Part shown: positions 6,083 to 14,618 of the stretch, piece after piece
Numbering within the stretch: the stretch's first letter is position 1
How the letters are laid out: every line of letters begins with the position of its first letter
Assembly (NCBI RefSeq): GCF_000632495.1
Contig: NZ_JFZT01000050.1
Span: 1 to 15,290 of the forward strand
Direction of reading: 5' to 3'
Length of the DNA stretch: 15,290 nt
DNA from: Candidatus Acidianus copahuensis
Lineage (GTDB): Archaea > Thermoproteota > Thermoprotei_A > Sulfolobales > Sulfolobaceae
The notes under the pieces: model-generated
Databases searched by the model: none
The model's input: the letters and a program-made list of their open reading frames with translations, nothing else
Told to the model about the DNA's origin: nothing
Program-made: the position numbers and the translations under genes

Positions 6083-8509
6083 TTATTCATTTTCAATTTT
6101 TTTAAGAATATAATTAAGCAACCCACCTTCTTTTATGTAGTTCATTTCTACCTTAGTATCTACTCTAAGCTTGCCATTAGTTTGAATCTCTTTTCCGTCC
6201 TTTTTGAATAATATCGTTACACTTGACCTTGGTTTAAGATCCAGCAACTTAATACTAACTTCTTCTTCTCCTGTTATTCCAAGACTTTTCCAGTTATCTA
6301 TTTCTATTGGTAAAATGCCCATAGCTACAAGGTTACTTCTATGGATCCTTTCGAAGCTTTCAGCTAGCACTGCTTTCACTCCAAGTAAGGCAGTAACTTT
6401 AGCTGCCCAGTCTCTAGAACTACCAGAACCATATTGTTTCCCCGCTACTATTACAAGGTCTTTTTTCTCGCTCTTGTATTGCATTGCTATTTCATACACT
6501 GTACCAATTTTACGATCTGGAAAATGCATTGTATATCCTCCCTCCCTATCTACGAGAAAATTTTTGAGCTTAGGATTAGAGAATCCTCCTCTTAACATAA
6601 CTTCATGATTACCTCTTCTTGCGCCAAATGTATTCAGTACTGTAACCCCCATTTCCCTTAGGTATTTTCCAGCATCTGAATCAGGTGATATCGGTCCTGC
6701 TGGTGAGATATGATCAGTAGTTATTTTGTCTCCTAACAAGAGTAATATCCTGGCATTTTCGATATTTAGACTTGGAGTAATACTAAACCACGGAGGATTA
6801 ACTATATAGCTTGATGGAGGCCAATTATATACTGTTGAAGTAGTTACATCAAGTTTCTCCCAATTTTCATCTCCTTTGAATATTGTTGAGTATTGCTCCT
6901 TATAGAACTCTGGCTTAAGGGCTAAATTCATGTAATAACTTACATCATCCATTGAAGGCCATAGATCTTTAAGAAAGATAGGTCTTCCATTTGGATCATA
7001 ATCTATTGGTTCCTCTGGACTCATGTCTATTTTTCCAGATATAGCATAAGCTACCACTAGTATAGGAGAAGCCAAGTAAGTTCCCTTAAGTAAAGGATTA
7101 ATTCTTCCTTCATAGTTCCTATTTCCACTTATTACTGCATATGTGTCAATATTGAATTTTTCTATATCAGCTTTTACTTTTTCGGGAAGCGGTCCAGCAT
7201 TACCTATACATGTGGTGCACCCAAAACCAACTGGATGAAATCCAAGTGCCTCTAAATAAGGAAGAAGATCTGCTTCCTTTAGATATTTTATAACTACTGG
7301 GGAACCTGGAGCCATACTAGTTTTAACGTATGGTTTCCTCTGAAGGCCTCTCTCTATAGCCTTTTTGGCCAGGATTCCTGCTCCTATCATAACGCTTGGA
7401 TTAGAGGTATTAGTACAACTAGTTATCGCAGCTATAACTACTGAACCGTCTTCTATAATTTCTCCTCTCTTGATTCTTTCAACTTTTATTGTTCCAAATC
7501 TTTTCCTTTCATCAGGATTTTTTGGTCCTGCGATTGATGGTTCTATAGATCCCAGATCTATTTCTATTATGTCAGTGTATTTTGGTTCATCTGCATAATA
7601 TATTCCTAATTGTTTAGCCATCTTCTCAACATAATCGCCATCTCTTCCAGTAGCATCAAGATACTTTATCGTTTGTTCATCTATGGGAAAATATCCGACT
7701 GTAGCTCCATATTCCGGTGCCATATTGGAGATAGTTGCTCTATCTGGAACAGATAATTTTTTTAATGAAGGTCCAAAAAATTCGACATATTTTCCTACAA
7801 CTCCTCTTTTTCTCAGAGTTTCAGTAATTGTAAGGACTACATCAGTCGTCGTTACTCCTTCTTTAACATTTCCTATAAGTCTTACTCCTATAACTTCAGG
7901 GACAACGGCGTAGTATGGCTCTCCTAGCATAACAGCTTCAGCTTCAAGCCCTCCGACTCCCCAGCCCAGTATACCTAACCCATTGATCATTGTAGTGTGG
8001 GAATCCGTTCCAATAACTATTTCTGGCTCTTCATTAGTTATTACTTTCCCCAGATATTCAAGGTTTATTTGATGTATTATTCCCTTTCCTGGGGGGAAAA
8101 TTCTCAGATTTTTAAATGAACCCTGGGCCCATTTTAGAAATCTATACCTCTCCTCGTTTCTTTCAAATTCTCTCTTCATATTCATTTCTAGGGAGTATGA
8201 TGTTCCATAGTAATCTACTTGAATTGAGTGGTCAATTATCAAATCTGATTGAATTTTTGGGTTTACCGTTGTGGGATCTTTCCCCTTTTTAGCTATTTCA
8301 GATCTCATGGATGCAAGATCTACAAGAAGTGGTATTCCCGTATAGTCCTGCATTACTACTCTGGTTGGCATGAAAGCGAAGTCCTTTCCCTTTTCCCAAT
8401 TTAAGACGGCGCTTAAATCTTCTTTTGTAATTTTTTCTCCATCTAAATGTTTACTAATATTTATAGCCAAAATTCTCAAAGAATATGGTAATCCAGAAAA
8501 ATTTTGCAT
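6083..8509 (-). CDS. acnA: Aconitate hydratase A
   Basis: 808 residues. It interconverts citrate and isocitrate through cis-aconitate in the citric acid cycle; cytoplasmic, with a [4Fe-4S] cluster. Cluster ligands are visible as Cys365 (SCTNTSNP) and Cys431/Cys434 (GFGCTTCIGNAG). Other blocks: MPTRVVMQDYTG (47-58), VIGTDSHTTM (165-174), MAPEYGAT (263-270), and in the C-terminal swivel domain GDKITTDHISPAG, GARRGNHEVMLRG and GSGSSRDWAAK. The N-terminus starts directly at FSGLPYSLRIL, lacking the 20-40 residues that usually precede it. A stop codon (8513-8515) is the second codon upstream in frame and a TATA box sits 26 bases before the ATG, so the short start appears genuine. The gene stands alone. 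Confidence 0.96.
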   Translation of the reverse strand: MQNFSGLPYSLRILAINISKHLDGEKITKEDLSAVLNWEKGKDFAFMPTRVVMQDYTGIPLLVDLASMRSEIAKKGKDPTTVNPKIQSDLIIDHSIQVDYYGTSYSLEMNMKREFERNEERYRFLKWAQGSFKNLRIFPPGKGIIHQINLEYLGKVITNEEPEIVIGTDSHTTMINGLGILGWGVGGLEAEAVMLGEPYYAVVPEVIGVRLIGNVKEGVTTTDVVLTITETLRKRGVVGKYVEFFGPSLKKLSVPDRATISNMAPEYGATVGYFPIDEQTIKYLDATGRDGDYVEKMAKQLGIYYADEPKYTDIIEIDLGSIEPSIAGPKNPDERKRFGTIKVERIKRGEIIEDGSVVIAAITSCTNTSNPSVMIGAGILAKKAIERGLQRKPYVKTSMAPGSPVVIKYLKEADLLPYLEALGFHPVGFGCTTCIGNAGPLPEKVKADIEKFNIDTYAVISGNRNYEGRINPLLKGTYLASPILVVAYAISGKIDMSPEEPIDYDPNGRPIFLKDLWPSMDDVSYYMNLALKPEFYKEQYSTIFKGDENWEKLDVTTSTVYNWPPSSYIVNPPWFSITPSLNIENARILLLLGDKITTDHISPAGPISPDSDAGKYLREMGVTVLNTFGARRGNHEVMLRGGFSNPKLKNFLVDREGGYTMHFPDRKIGTVYEIAMQYKSEKKDLVIVAGKQYGSGSSRDWAAKVTALLGVKAVLAESFERIHRSNLVAMGILPIEIDNWKSLGITGEEEVSIKLLDLKPRSSVTILFKKDGKEIQTNGKLRVDTKVEMNYIKEGGLLNYILKKIENE

Positions 8510-8530
8510 GATCTACTCTCTTTCTACTAC

Positions 8531-8541
8531 ATTATATAACT
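8531..8541 (-). promoter_or_regulatory. TATA box of acnA
   Basis: The minus strand reads GTTATATAAT, centred about 26 bases before the ATG at 8509. Leaderless geometry; confirms the short start. Confidence 0.6.
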
Positions 8542-8633
8542 TTCACAATAAACAACTATAAACATAAAGATATAAACTTACATTGGTTATAGTTAAGGGA
8601 AATTAATCTTTTTATAGGAATTTAAAATAAACA

Positions 8634-10457
8634 CTAAATTTTATTTATGCTCAGTTTTGTTTCTCTTTTGGGTATTCCTATCTCTTTCCTACTTTTTCTC
8701 TTTCTAAGCTTTAATATAGCCTTTTTTGTAATTTTTATATTTTTTGTATATGTAGGCTGCTTTCCAATTAAGTTAGAGTATAACACACCATTATCCACTT
8801 TTGTAAGTCTAGGAATAAATATGGCTACTGAAACGTAACCGAGAAGGGATAAGAAAAGCATAGGAATCCTGGTGGCTATTGGGAATGTCGCCAGAGCAAA
8901 GTAGAATATTGCTGAGGATAATTCTAGAAGGATAACTAGAGTTTTCAGAGTAGAAATTATAAGGATCCATGATCTTTTTAATAAGGCGCTTTTAATTCGT
9001 ATTAACTTTGTAATAACAAGAGTATATATTGAGAAATAGATATTATTTATTTGCCTTACAAAATAGACAGTAAGAAATACCGCTATAATTCCCTCAGCTA
9101 AAAAAACAATATAACTAAAATATGGAATCTTTAATAAAATAGGAAACGCTGATACCGATCTTCTAATTAAAGGAAACAAAAATAGAGGTATAATAAGATA
9201 AAATATGGACTTTATAAAACTTTTAAATATATTATTACTTGCAATAGGAGAAATATCCTTTATTGCAGATCTGTAAAGCCAAGCTACTGCAGAATCCATT
9301 TGTTGCAAAACAACAAATCTTTCGTATACCTTGCTTATTGTTTCGCTTATATAGTCAACCTTAATTATGAGAATAGACGCAACGATTGATGATAATATAA
9401 CCACTGTTATTGATGTTAGATAAATAGGGAATACATTAATTCCTTGAGATATTGCATCTAGAGAGACAATTATTCCAAATTCACTTATTGGTATCATATA
9501 TATACCATTTGTGAACGACTTTACAAAATTAGAACCGGTTAACCATGAAGATAAACTAAAGGCAAAGTATTTTATTAGAATAATTATAAATGAAAACTCT
9601 AAAAAAGTTAAAAGATCAAGAGAAATTGGAACTAAACTACCAACAGCTAAGAAGAAAAATATAAGCGCAAACTCCCTTACAGGCGCAGTGATTCTCATTA
9701 CTCTCTCACTATTAGAGACAGAGGAAAACGCTAAACCGGCTAAAATCATAGTAAGAGTTGAAGGAACATCTATAATTTGAGATATATACTCAAAGATAAA
9801 AACAAGAGATATTGGTAGAATTATTGCTATGCTCTCTTCATCTATTCTAGTGCTTCTTATAATCGATGTATTCATGAAGAATTTGGCAAAAAGATAAACT
9901 ATAAATGCGGCAATTACTATTTCAAGGACTACTGATATAGTCTTAACTGGATTTAGTACACCGTTTAATGCTATGAAGATGGAATATAAGAAGAATACCT
10001 CTAAGTCCTCTATAGATGCAACTGCAATAAGAAGGTCTTTCTCATCTTTAGAAAGGCGATTTCCAATTATCTTGTAGGCGATTGCCGTACTAGTATCTAT
10101 AGATGCTACAACTAGGAAAAGGGAATCAAAAGATGACAAATGAAAAAGAAATAACCCAGAAAAGTATGATGCAACTGAAATGAAGATTAACTCGATAAGC
10201 GCTATCCCTAGTGCTCTCTGGAATAATTTCTTAGCTCTTGAAATATCAAAGCTTGCCCCAATTTCAAAAGCTAAAAGATTAATAGCAATAAAATTTAATA
10301 TAGAAAAATATGATGAATTAAAATTTAATTTAAAAATATTTATTGCTATAATTCCAGCTATAAGATAAGCTACAACTGGATATATTTTGAGCTTAGATAG
10401 AAAGAGACCGAAAACAAAAGCAAAGAACAGTAGTAAACCTACAATCCCGTAGTTCAT
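8634..10457 (-). CDS. Cation:proton antiporter (CPA2/NhaP-KefB-like)
   Basis: 607 residues, a polytopic membrane exchanger probably moving Na+ or K+ against H+. Residues 1-370 follow the Na_H_Exchanger fold: about 12 membrane segments, FEIGASFDI (64-72), the unwound-helix motif ASIDTSTAIAYKI (118-130) and the ion-site helix VASIEDLEVFFLY (146-158), where Glu150-Asp151 stand in for the usual ND or DD pair. An Asp-less TM region SEFGIIVSL follows near residue 327. Instead of the usual cytosolic TrkA-N domain, the C-terminal part has about four more membrane segments (roughly 410-560) and a very basic tail (KLRKRKSRKEIG). The ATG at 10457 has a TATA-like AATATAAAG (10484-10492) upstream. It is divergent from the permease. 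Confidence 0.88.
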   Translation of the reverse strand: MNYGIVGLLLFFAFVFGLFLSKLKIYPVVAYLIAGIIAINIFKLNFNSSYFSILNFIAINLLAFEIGASFDISRAKKLFQRALGIALIELIFISVASYFSGLFLFHLSSFDSLFLVVASIDTSTAIAYKIIGNRLSKDEKDLLIAVASIEDLEVFFLYSIFIALNGVLNPVKTISVVLEIVIAAFIVYLFAKFFMNTSIIRSTRIDEESIAIILPISLVFIFEYISQIIDVPSTLTMILAGLAFSSVSNSERVMRITAPVREFALIFFFLAVGSLVPISLDLLTFLEFSFIIILIKYFAFSLSSWLTGSNFVKSFTNGIYMIPISEFGIIVSLDAISQGINVFPIYLTSITVVILSSIVASILIIKVDYISETISKVYERFVVLQQMDSAVAWLYRSAIKDISPIASNNIFKSFIKSIFYLIIPLFLFPLIRRSVSAFPILLKIPYFSYIVFLAEGIIAVFLTVYFVRQINNIYFSIYTLVITKLIRIKSALLKRSWILIISTLKTLVILLELSSAIFYFALATFPIATRIPMLFLSLLGYVSVAIFIPRLTKVDNGVLYSNLIGKQPTYTKNIKITKKAILKLRKRKSRKEIGIPKRETKLSINKI

Positions 10458-10483
10458 TCAGTTACTCTTATGTTTGAGGTTCT

Positions 10484-10492
10484 TTATATTCT
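10484..10492 (-). promoter_or_regulatory. TATA-like box of the antiporter gene
   Basis: The minus strand reads AATATAAAG about 30 bases upstream of the ATG at 10457, predicting a leader of only a few bases. Confidence 0.45.
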
Positions 10493-10550
10493 TGTTAGAA
10501 GTAATACATCGTATCACTATAAGACTTTAACCATAAAATTGAAAAAATTT

Positions 10551-10570
10551 CTGTATAATGGATTATACAG
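10551..10570. promoter_or_regulatory. Palindromic operator candidate upstream of the permease
   Basis: CTGTATAAT (10551-10559) and ATTATACAG (10562-10570) are exact reverse complements separated by GG. The site ends six bases before the BRE/TATA of the permease (TTAAAT 10578-10583). This placement suits an activator contacting TFB/TBP, or a repressor. The regulator is unknown; Lrp/AsnC-type factors commonly control archaeal amino-acid transport, but that is inference. Confidence 0.6.
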
Positions 10571-10575
10571 TTAAA

Positions 10576-10584
10576 GCTTAAATG
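10576..10584 (+). promoter_or_regulatory. TATA box of the permease gene
   Basis: GCTTAAATG, centred 26 bases before the ATG at 10607; leaderless geometry. Confidence 0.55.
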
Positions 10585-10606
10585 CAATCAATATACAAAT
10601 TCTACA

Positions 10607-11902
10607 ATGAGTGTAGAAAAAGGAAAGAAGAGTATTGAGCAAAAGAGGAAGAACATGACATACACTGATCTCTTCTTCTTATCATTTGGCGGGCAAGCTC
10701 CTTTCATTTCTCTTTTAACTTTTGGAACAGTAATGATAGAAGATGTCCATCAAGCAGCTCCCTTTGCTATGATTATTGCCACTATTGTAGTTTTATTTAA
10801 CGGTTTAGTTGTCAATTTTATGTCCAGGAGATTTAAGAAAGGCGGAGGATATTACATTTACGCTATCTACTCCCTTACTGATAGGTTAGGATTAGAAACA
10901 GGTTGGAGCTACCTACTTTATGCTTTAGCATATGGTGGAACACTTATTGCTGGAGGGGCTTATGTACTACATTATATTACGGGGTTAGACGACGTATATG
11001 CTGCCTTGTTAGTTTCTTCCTTAGGTACGAGCATTGTGATTGCTGGAATTAAAATATCTACAAAATACGCAATTGTTATGTCATCTATAGAGATGATCAC
11101 TTTAGTAGCACTAGGAGTTTTCTTTCTTCACCAGAGCGGATGGCATTTCTATAACCCTATAAGCTTTCCCCCAGGGCTTCTAGACGCAGTAATATTTGGT
11201 CTTGGAATACCTACAGGGTATGGTTCTATTGCGCCACTTGGGGATGAAGCGAGTAGTAAGGCTATAGGAAAGGCGGCTATTTCAGTTTTGCTTTTTGGTG
11301 GGGCTTTAGCTACATTCTTTTTTTACTCATTAGGTTCTCTTAATTTTAGTGGTAATTTAATTGAATATTTACTTACTAATTTTGGTCTTATTGGTGGAAT
11401 ATTTATCTCGTTTATTTCGTTGAGTGATGGAACTTTAGGTGGAATAAGCTATATTCTGGCAGATTCAAGAACGCTTAAGGCAATGGCTAAAGATGGAAAA
11501 TTCCCTAATTTTCTAGCACGCGAATGGCACAATAAGCCAATATTTTCGGAGATAATCATTGGCTCTATATTTATTCTAGTTATTACCCTTCTTGCTGATT
11601 TAATGGGCACATTCGGCACCTTTGTTCTTTTAGGCGGTTTAGCGGGTGTAATGAACTTAGTAATCCATTTTTCCGCGGATATTTCACTAATAAAGGTTAC
11701 ATCAAAAAGATCGAGAAAAAGGTGGACGGAATTAATTATAGGAGTAATTGCTCTAATTATTTCATTCTTTGTGCTAATATATTCCTTTCTACCTCCAGGA
11801 CTGGGAATAACCACAACCGACATATTTTTCATTTGGATCATAATGGGTTTCCTATATGCAGAAGCGCTAGCTATGTCAAAAGGGGCAGAAGAAGAAGGTT
11901 AA
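10607..11902 (+). CDS. APC-superfamily amino-acid permease
   Basis: 431 residues with about 12 membrane segments. After a basic cytoplasmic N-terminus (KGKKSIEQKRKNM) the first helix carries FLSFGGQAPFISLLTFGTVM, the unwound glycine motif where APC carriers bind the substrate amino group. The sixth-helix counterpart is GLGIPTGYGSIAPLGDEASS (about 198-217), with the acidic cluster usual in APC proteins. RFKKGGGYYIYAIYSLTDRLG is the second typical block. The length is a little short for the family (430-550), ending soon after the last helix with AEEEG. The substrate cannot be named; an amino acid or related amine is likely. The ATG at 10607 fits a leaderless mRNA. A palindrome lies just upstream of its promoter. 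Confidence 0.9.
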   Translation: MSVEKGKKSIEQKRKNMTYTDLFFLSFGGQAPFISLLTFGTVMIEDVHQAAPFAMIIATIVVLFNGLVVNFMSRRFKKGGGYYIYAIYSLTDRLGLETGWSYLLYALAYGGTLIAGGAYVLHYITGLDDVYAALLVSSLGTSIVIAGIKISTKYAIVMSSIEMITLVALGVFFLHQSGWHFYNPISFPPGLLDAVIFGLGIPTGYGSIAPLGDEASSKAIGKAAISVLLFGGALATFFFYSLGSLNFSGNLIEYLLTNFGLIGGIFISFISLSDGTLGGISYILADSRTLKAMAKDGKFPNFLAREWHNKPIFSEIIIGSIFILVITLLADLMGTFGTFVLLGGLAGVMNLVIHFSADISLIKVTSKRSRKRWTELIIGVIALIISFFVLIYSFLPPGLGITTTDIFFIWIIMGFLYAEALAMSKGAEEEG

Positions 11903-12009
11903 TTTAATCAAGAGGCTTCAACAATGTGAACTATCTTGCTGAAAAATTATTTAGCTATAATTTATGAAGATAAATTTATATGATTTAACAATTATTAACT
12001 GAAAGATAT

Positions 12010-12540
12010 TTATCCTATATTTAGTGCTGAACTTTTCCTTCGTTCCTTACATACTTCTTCGGCTAATAGTTTTGGATCGTTAAAGTACTTTATTTCTATA
12101 ATATTTCTTTGATCAAGATATTTTGGGAATGCTTTTTGTAAGTTATCAGTTCCTAACCCTGTATTCGTAAGACAATATATTGGCTTACCCATAGCATAGG
12201 CCATCATTATTTCTATCATCGTACCTGATTCTCCACCTAATGATACTAGAATATCGCCAGATCTTACTAATGGAATAGATCTTGCTCTAAATTCACTGCC
12301 TGATTTTATGGTTATTGCCTCTTCTGGTATTTCTTGATCCTCCTTTTCTATAGGCAAAATTATTACGACTTTTAGGCCTTGTCTTAGTGCTTCATCTACT
12401 ACAGTTTTCATTAATCCCCAATATCCACCTACTAAAATAGTTGGATTACACTTTGAATGTAATTGTTCAATAAATAATTTAGCTCTTTCATGAGTTTCAT
12501 TTTTGGAAGGTCCACTATGGGCAGCTATGGTGACGTACAT
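12010..12540 (-). CDS. LOG-family / TIGR00725-like Rossmann-fold protein
   Basis: 176 residues. The fold belongs to the LOG/lysine-decarboxylase-like nucleotide-binding group: VGGYWGLMKTVVDEALRQG (37-55) matches the GGGxxGLM segment, and SLGGESGTMIEIMMAYAMGKP (100-120) matches the PGGxGTxxE segment with the proline replaced by leucine. LOG enzymes release free bases from nucleoside monophosphates (cytokinin riboside phosphoribohydrolase-type), while the shorter TIGR00725 branch has no firm function; the length and LGGESGT variant favour that branch. The ATG at 12540 has a minus-strand TATA-like ATATTTTATC (12561-12570) about 25 bases upstream, so it is leaderless. It is monocistronic and convergent with the permease across 107 AT-rich bases. 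Confidence 0.82.
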   Translation of the reverse strand: MYVTIAAHSGPSKNETHERAKLFIEQLHSKCNPTILVGGYWGLMKTVVDEALRQGLKVVIILPIEKEDQEIPEEAITIKSGSEFRARSIPLVRSGDILVSLGGESGTMIEIMMAYAMGKPIYCLTNTGLGTDNLQKAFPKYLDQRNIIEIKYFNDPKLLAEEVCKERRKSSALNIG

Positions 12541-12901
12541 ATAAATAAGAACGATATAGGGATAAAATATCTTGATTCGTGCTATGATCTCGTGATGAGA
12601 TGGTTCATATTTATCCTCGAAAGTAATTTACGTTATATAGAGAAAGGAAATTGTCTATTATAATTAAGATTATAAGTCTTGCTAGAATGAAATCAATAAC
12701 AAATGAAGTTAAGATAAAAACTTCAAGTTTAATGCGCATAATATATAGAATACTTTATACTAAAAATAATTAATAAAGCATAAACATAAAATAATATTCT
12801 CACCCGCTAAAGTTATTTTAAACTTCAAATAGGATTTTGCAAGCAATTTTCTTCTTATTTAAATGGGTTCATTCGATTTAGAATACATACCCTTAGGAAA
12901 G
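12541..12901. other. AT-rich intergenic region between LOG and MFS genes
   Basis: Holds the LOG-gene promoter at its left end (TATA-like on the minus strand, 12561-12570). It also has an odd palindrome AAACTT-C-AAGTTT (12718-12730), whose left part AAACTTCAA recurs at 12820-12828 in direct orientation. No convincing gene is present; the best open frame is 28 codons (12687-12773). Confidence 0.5.
12718..12730. repeat. Odd palindrome with a downstream half-copy
   Basis: AAACTT-C-AAGTTT is a perfect 13-base palindrome around a central C. The nine-base AAACTTCAA occurs again at 12820-12828. Both are upstream of the MFS-MarR promoter and could be distal regulator sites. Confidence 0.4.
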
Positions 12902-12916
12902 CTTTTAAATTAAAAG
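12902..12916. promoter_or_regulatory. Palindrome overlapping the TATA box of the MFS-marR operon
   Basis: CTTTTAA-A-TTAAAAG is a perfect 15-base palindrome with a central A. The TATA-like TTTTAAAT lies within it, predicting transcription from about 12934 and a leader of about 8 bases before the ATG at 12942. A repressor bound here would block TBP. The MarR protein encoded by the operon is the obvious candidate, by inference. Confidence 0.5.
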
Positions 12917-12941
12917 TCTAATTATTTGATGCCGAACAGTA

Positions 12942-14618
12942 ATGGAAAAAGGGCAAATTATGGCATTATCGAACACATCTATAGGTATTTTTATGGCATT
13001 TGCTAATTATAATATGATAATAATAGCTCTTCCATCTATTTTCAAGGGATTGGACTTCAATCCTACTTCTCCAGACGCTCTAGGATACTTAATATGGGTA
13101 ATCCTAGGCTATATGGTGATTACAGCATCATTAGTAGTTACTTTAGGACGAGTATCGGATATTAAAGGTAGAGCCAAATTTTATACAATAGGTTTTCTAA
13201 TTTTTGCATTATCTTCAGCTCTACTCGCTAGCATAGTAGCTAAAGGAACAGAAGGCGTTACAGAGATGATTATCTTTAGGCTTTTACAAGGAGTTGGCGG
13301 AGGCTTTCTTATGGTTAATAGTACGGCTGTATTAACTGATTATTTCGACAAAAGAGAATTAGGTAAAGCTCTAGGACTTAATCAAGTAGCAGGCTTAGTT
13401 GGTGGCGTTGCAGGTTTAGTTATAGGTGGCATACTTGCTACATTTGATTGGAGATACGTCTTTGTATTTAGCGCCATTGTAGGGATAATAGGGACTATAT
13501 GGTCCTATTTAACACTTAAAGACGTTCAGAAACCTATATCTAGGAAAATAGATGTAGTTGGAAATACTTTGTTTGCGTCTGGCATAACAGTTCTGCTAGT
13601 CTCACTCACATATGGACTTTTACCTTACAAAGGGGAGGAATTTGGTTGGTCTGATCCATGGGTAATAGGTGGGATAATTATTTCCCTATTTATGATAGGG
13701 TTCTTTATCCTTGTAGAGAGACATGTTAAAGAACCCATGTTTCAACTATCGTTATTTAAGATACGAGATTTTAGCACGTCAAATTTTGCTAATATAATTT
13801 CATCATTAGCTAGGCAAGGAATATTGTTAATACTATTGGTTTTTCTACAAGGCATATGGCTCCCTCTTCATGGAATTCCGTATAGCCAAACACCGTTCTG
13901 GGCTGGAATATACCTTATACCTAATACTCTGGGATTTGCAGTGCTTGGACCTATTAGTGGTATTTTATCAGATAAATATGGATCCAAGGTTTTAACAACA
14001 TTAGGTTTGACTGTATCTGCAATAGGATTTCTTGGTCTATCATTTATCCCATATAATTTTAACTTAATGGAGTTCTTTGCCTTAACCTTTGTTATGGGTG
14101 CCGGTATGGGACTCTTTATGGCACCTAATACTGCAGATATGATGGCTGCTGTCCCAGTTGACATGAGAGGTTCTTCATCTGGTATGAGGGCTTCCTTACA
14201 AAACACAGCCTCTGCTATTAGTGTTGTTATTTATTTTGGAATCTTGATATCTGGTATGTCTGCTTCTCTAACAGCGTCTCTTGATTCCGCTCTCCATCCT
14301 TTCGGAATAACTTTACCTTATAATATTCCTGCTGCTGTAGTTATTTTTTCAGCTTTACTAGGTTATGACCCATTATCCTTTATTTCTTCAGGCCTACCAT
14401 CTTCAGTAGCTGTAAAAATAAATAGTCCTAAGTTCTTCGTTAGTGCGATAGCTCCAGCTTTTATGTCAGGATTTAGATTAATGCTTTATATTTCTGTTGG
14501 ATTATTACTAATAGCCGCTATAGTTTCAGCGCTAAGATCAGGTGAAAGAGTTGGAAGAGTGGGAGATAGTACTAAAAGGGAGCAAAAGATTCAGAGAACT
14601 TCTACAGAGAGAAGCTGA
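12942..14618 (+). CDS. MFS multidrug exporter, DHA2 (14-helix) type
   Basis: 558 residues with about 14 membrane segments, the size of EmrB/QacA-type drug:H+ antiporters. Motif A is GRVSDIKGRAKF (69-80). GVGGGFLMVNSTAVLTDYF and the helix QVAGLVGGVAGLVIGG (about 144-159) cover motif B/C positions, including the GxxxGPxxGG-like antiporter signature. The second-half motif-A copy is GPISGILSDKYGSK. It probably exports hydrophobic or aromatic compounds. The start at 12942 follows the palindromic promoter. The last 25 codons encode a polar tail (RVGRVGDSTKREQKIQRTSTERS) translated from DNA that also codes for the MarR N-terminus in another frame; the native end may once have been earlier. Confidence 0.93.
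   Translation: MEKGQIMALSNTSIGIFMAFANYNMIIIALPSIFKGLDFNPTSPDALGYLIWVILGYMVITASLVVTLGRVSDIKGRAKFYTIGFLIFALSSALLASIVAKGTEGVTEMIIFRLLQGVGGGFLMVNSTAVLTDYFDKRELGKALGLNQVAGLVGGVAGLVIGGILATFDWRYVFVFSAIVGIIGTIWSYLTLKDVQKPISRKIDVVGNTLFASGITVLLVSLTYGLLPYKGEEFGWSDPWVIGGIIISLFMIGFFILVERHVKEPMFQLSLFKIRDFSTSNFANIISSLARQGILLILLVFLQGIWLPLHGIPYSQTPFWAGIYLIPNTLGFAVLGPISGILSDKYGSKVLTTLGLTVSAIGFLGLSFIPYNFNLMEFFALTFVMGAGMGLFMAPNTADMMAAVPVDMRGSSSGMRASLQNTASAISVVIYFGILISGMSASLTASLDSALHPFGITLPYNIPAAVVIFSALLGYDPLSFISSGLPSSVAVKINSPKFFVSAIAPAFMSGFRLMLYISVGLLLIAAIVSALRSGERVGRVGDSTKREQKIQRTSTERS
14541..14545 (+). promoter_or_regulatory. Shine-Dalgarno site that decides the marR start
   Basis: GGTGA inside the MFS coding sequence, 5 bases before TTG 14551 and overlapping GTG 14542. 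It favours initiation at the TTG and shows marR is translated independently within the operon mRNA. Confidence 0.5.

Noticed and set aside
12592..12598. GTGATGA, a perfect C-box consensus for a C/D-box guide RNA
   Set aside because: No CTGA D box is found at a suitable distance downstream, and no D'/C' pair is visible.
12587..12601. ATCTC/GAGAT hairpin with a 5-base loop
   Set aside because: Only five pairs, not near a start or stop in a meaningful position, and no T-tract follows; probably chance.
12687..12773. 28-codon open frame (MKSITNEVKIKTSSLMRI...) with a TATA-like ATTATAATT about 26 bases upstream
   Set aside because: Too short, no recognisable composition and no Shine-Dalgarno; AT-rich DNA gives such TATA-like matches often.
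13868..14206. 112-codon antisense frame in the MFS gene
   Set aside because: Shadow of transmembrane codons; no start signals.
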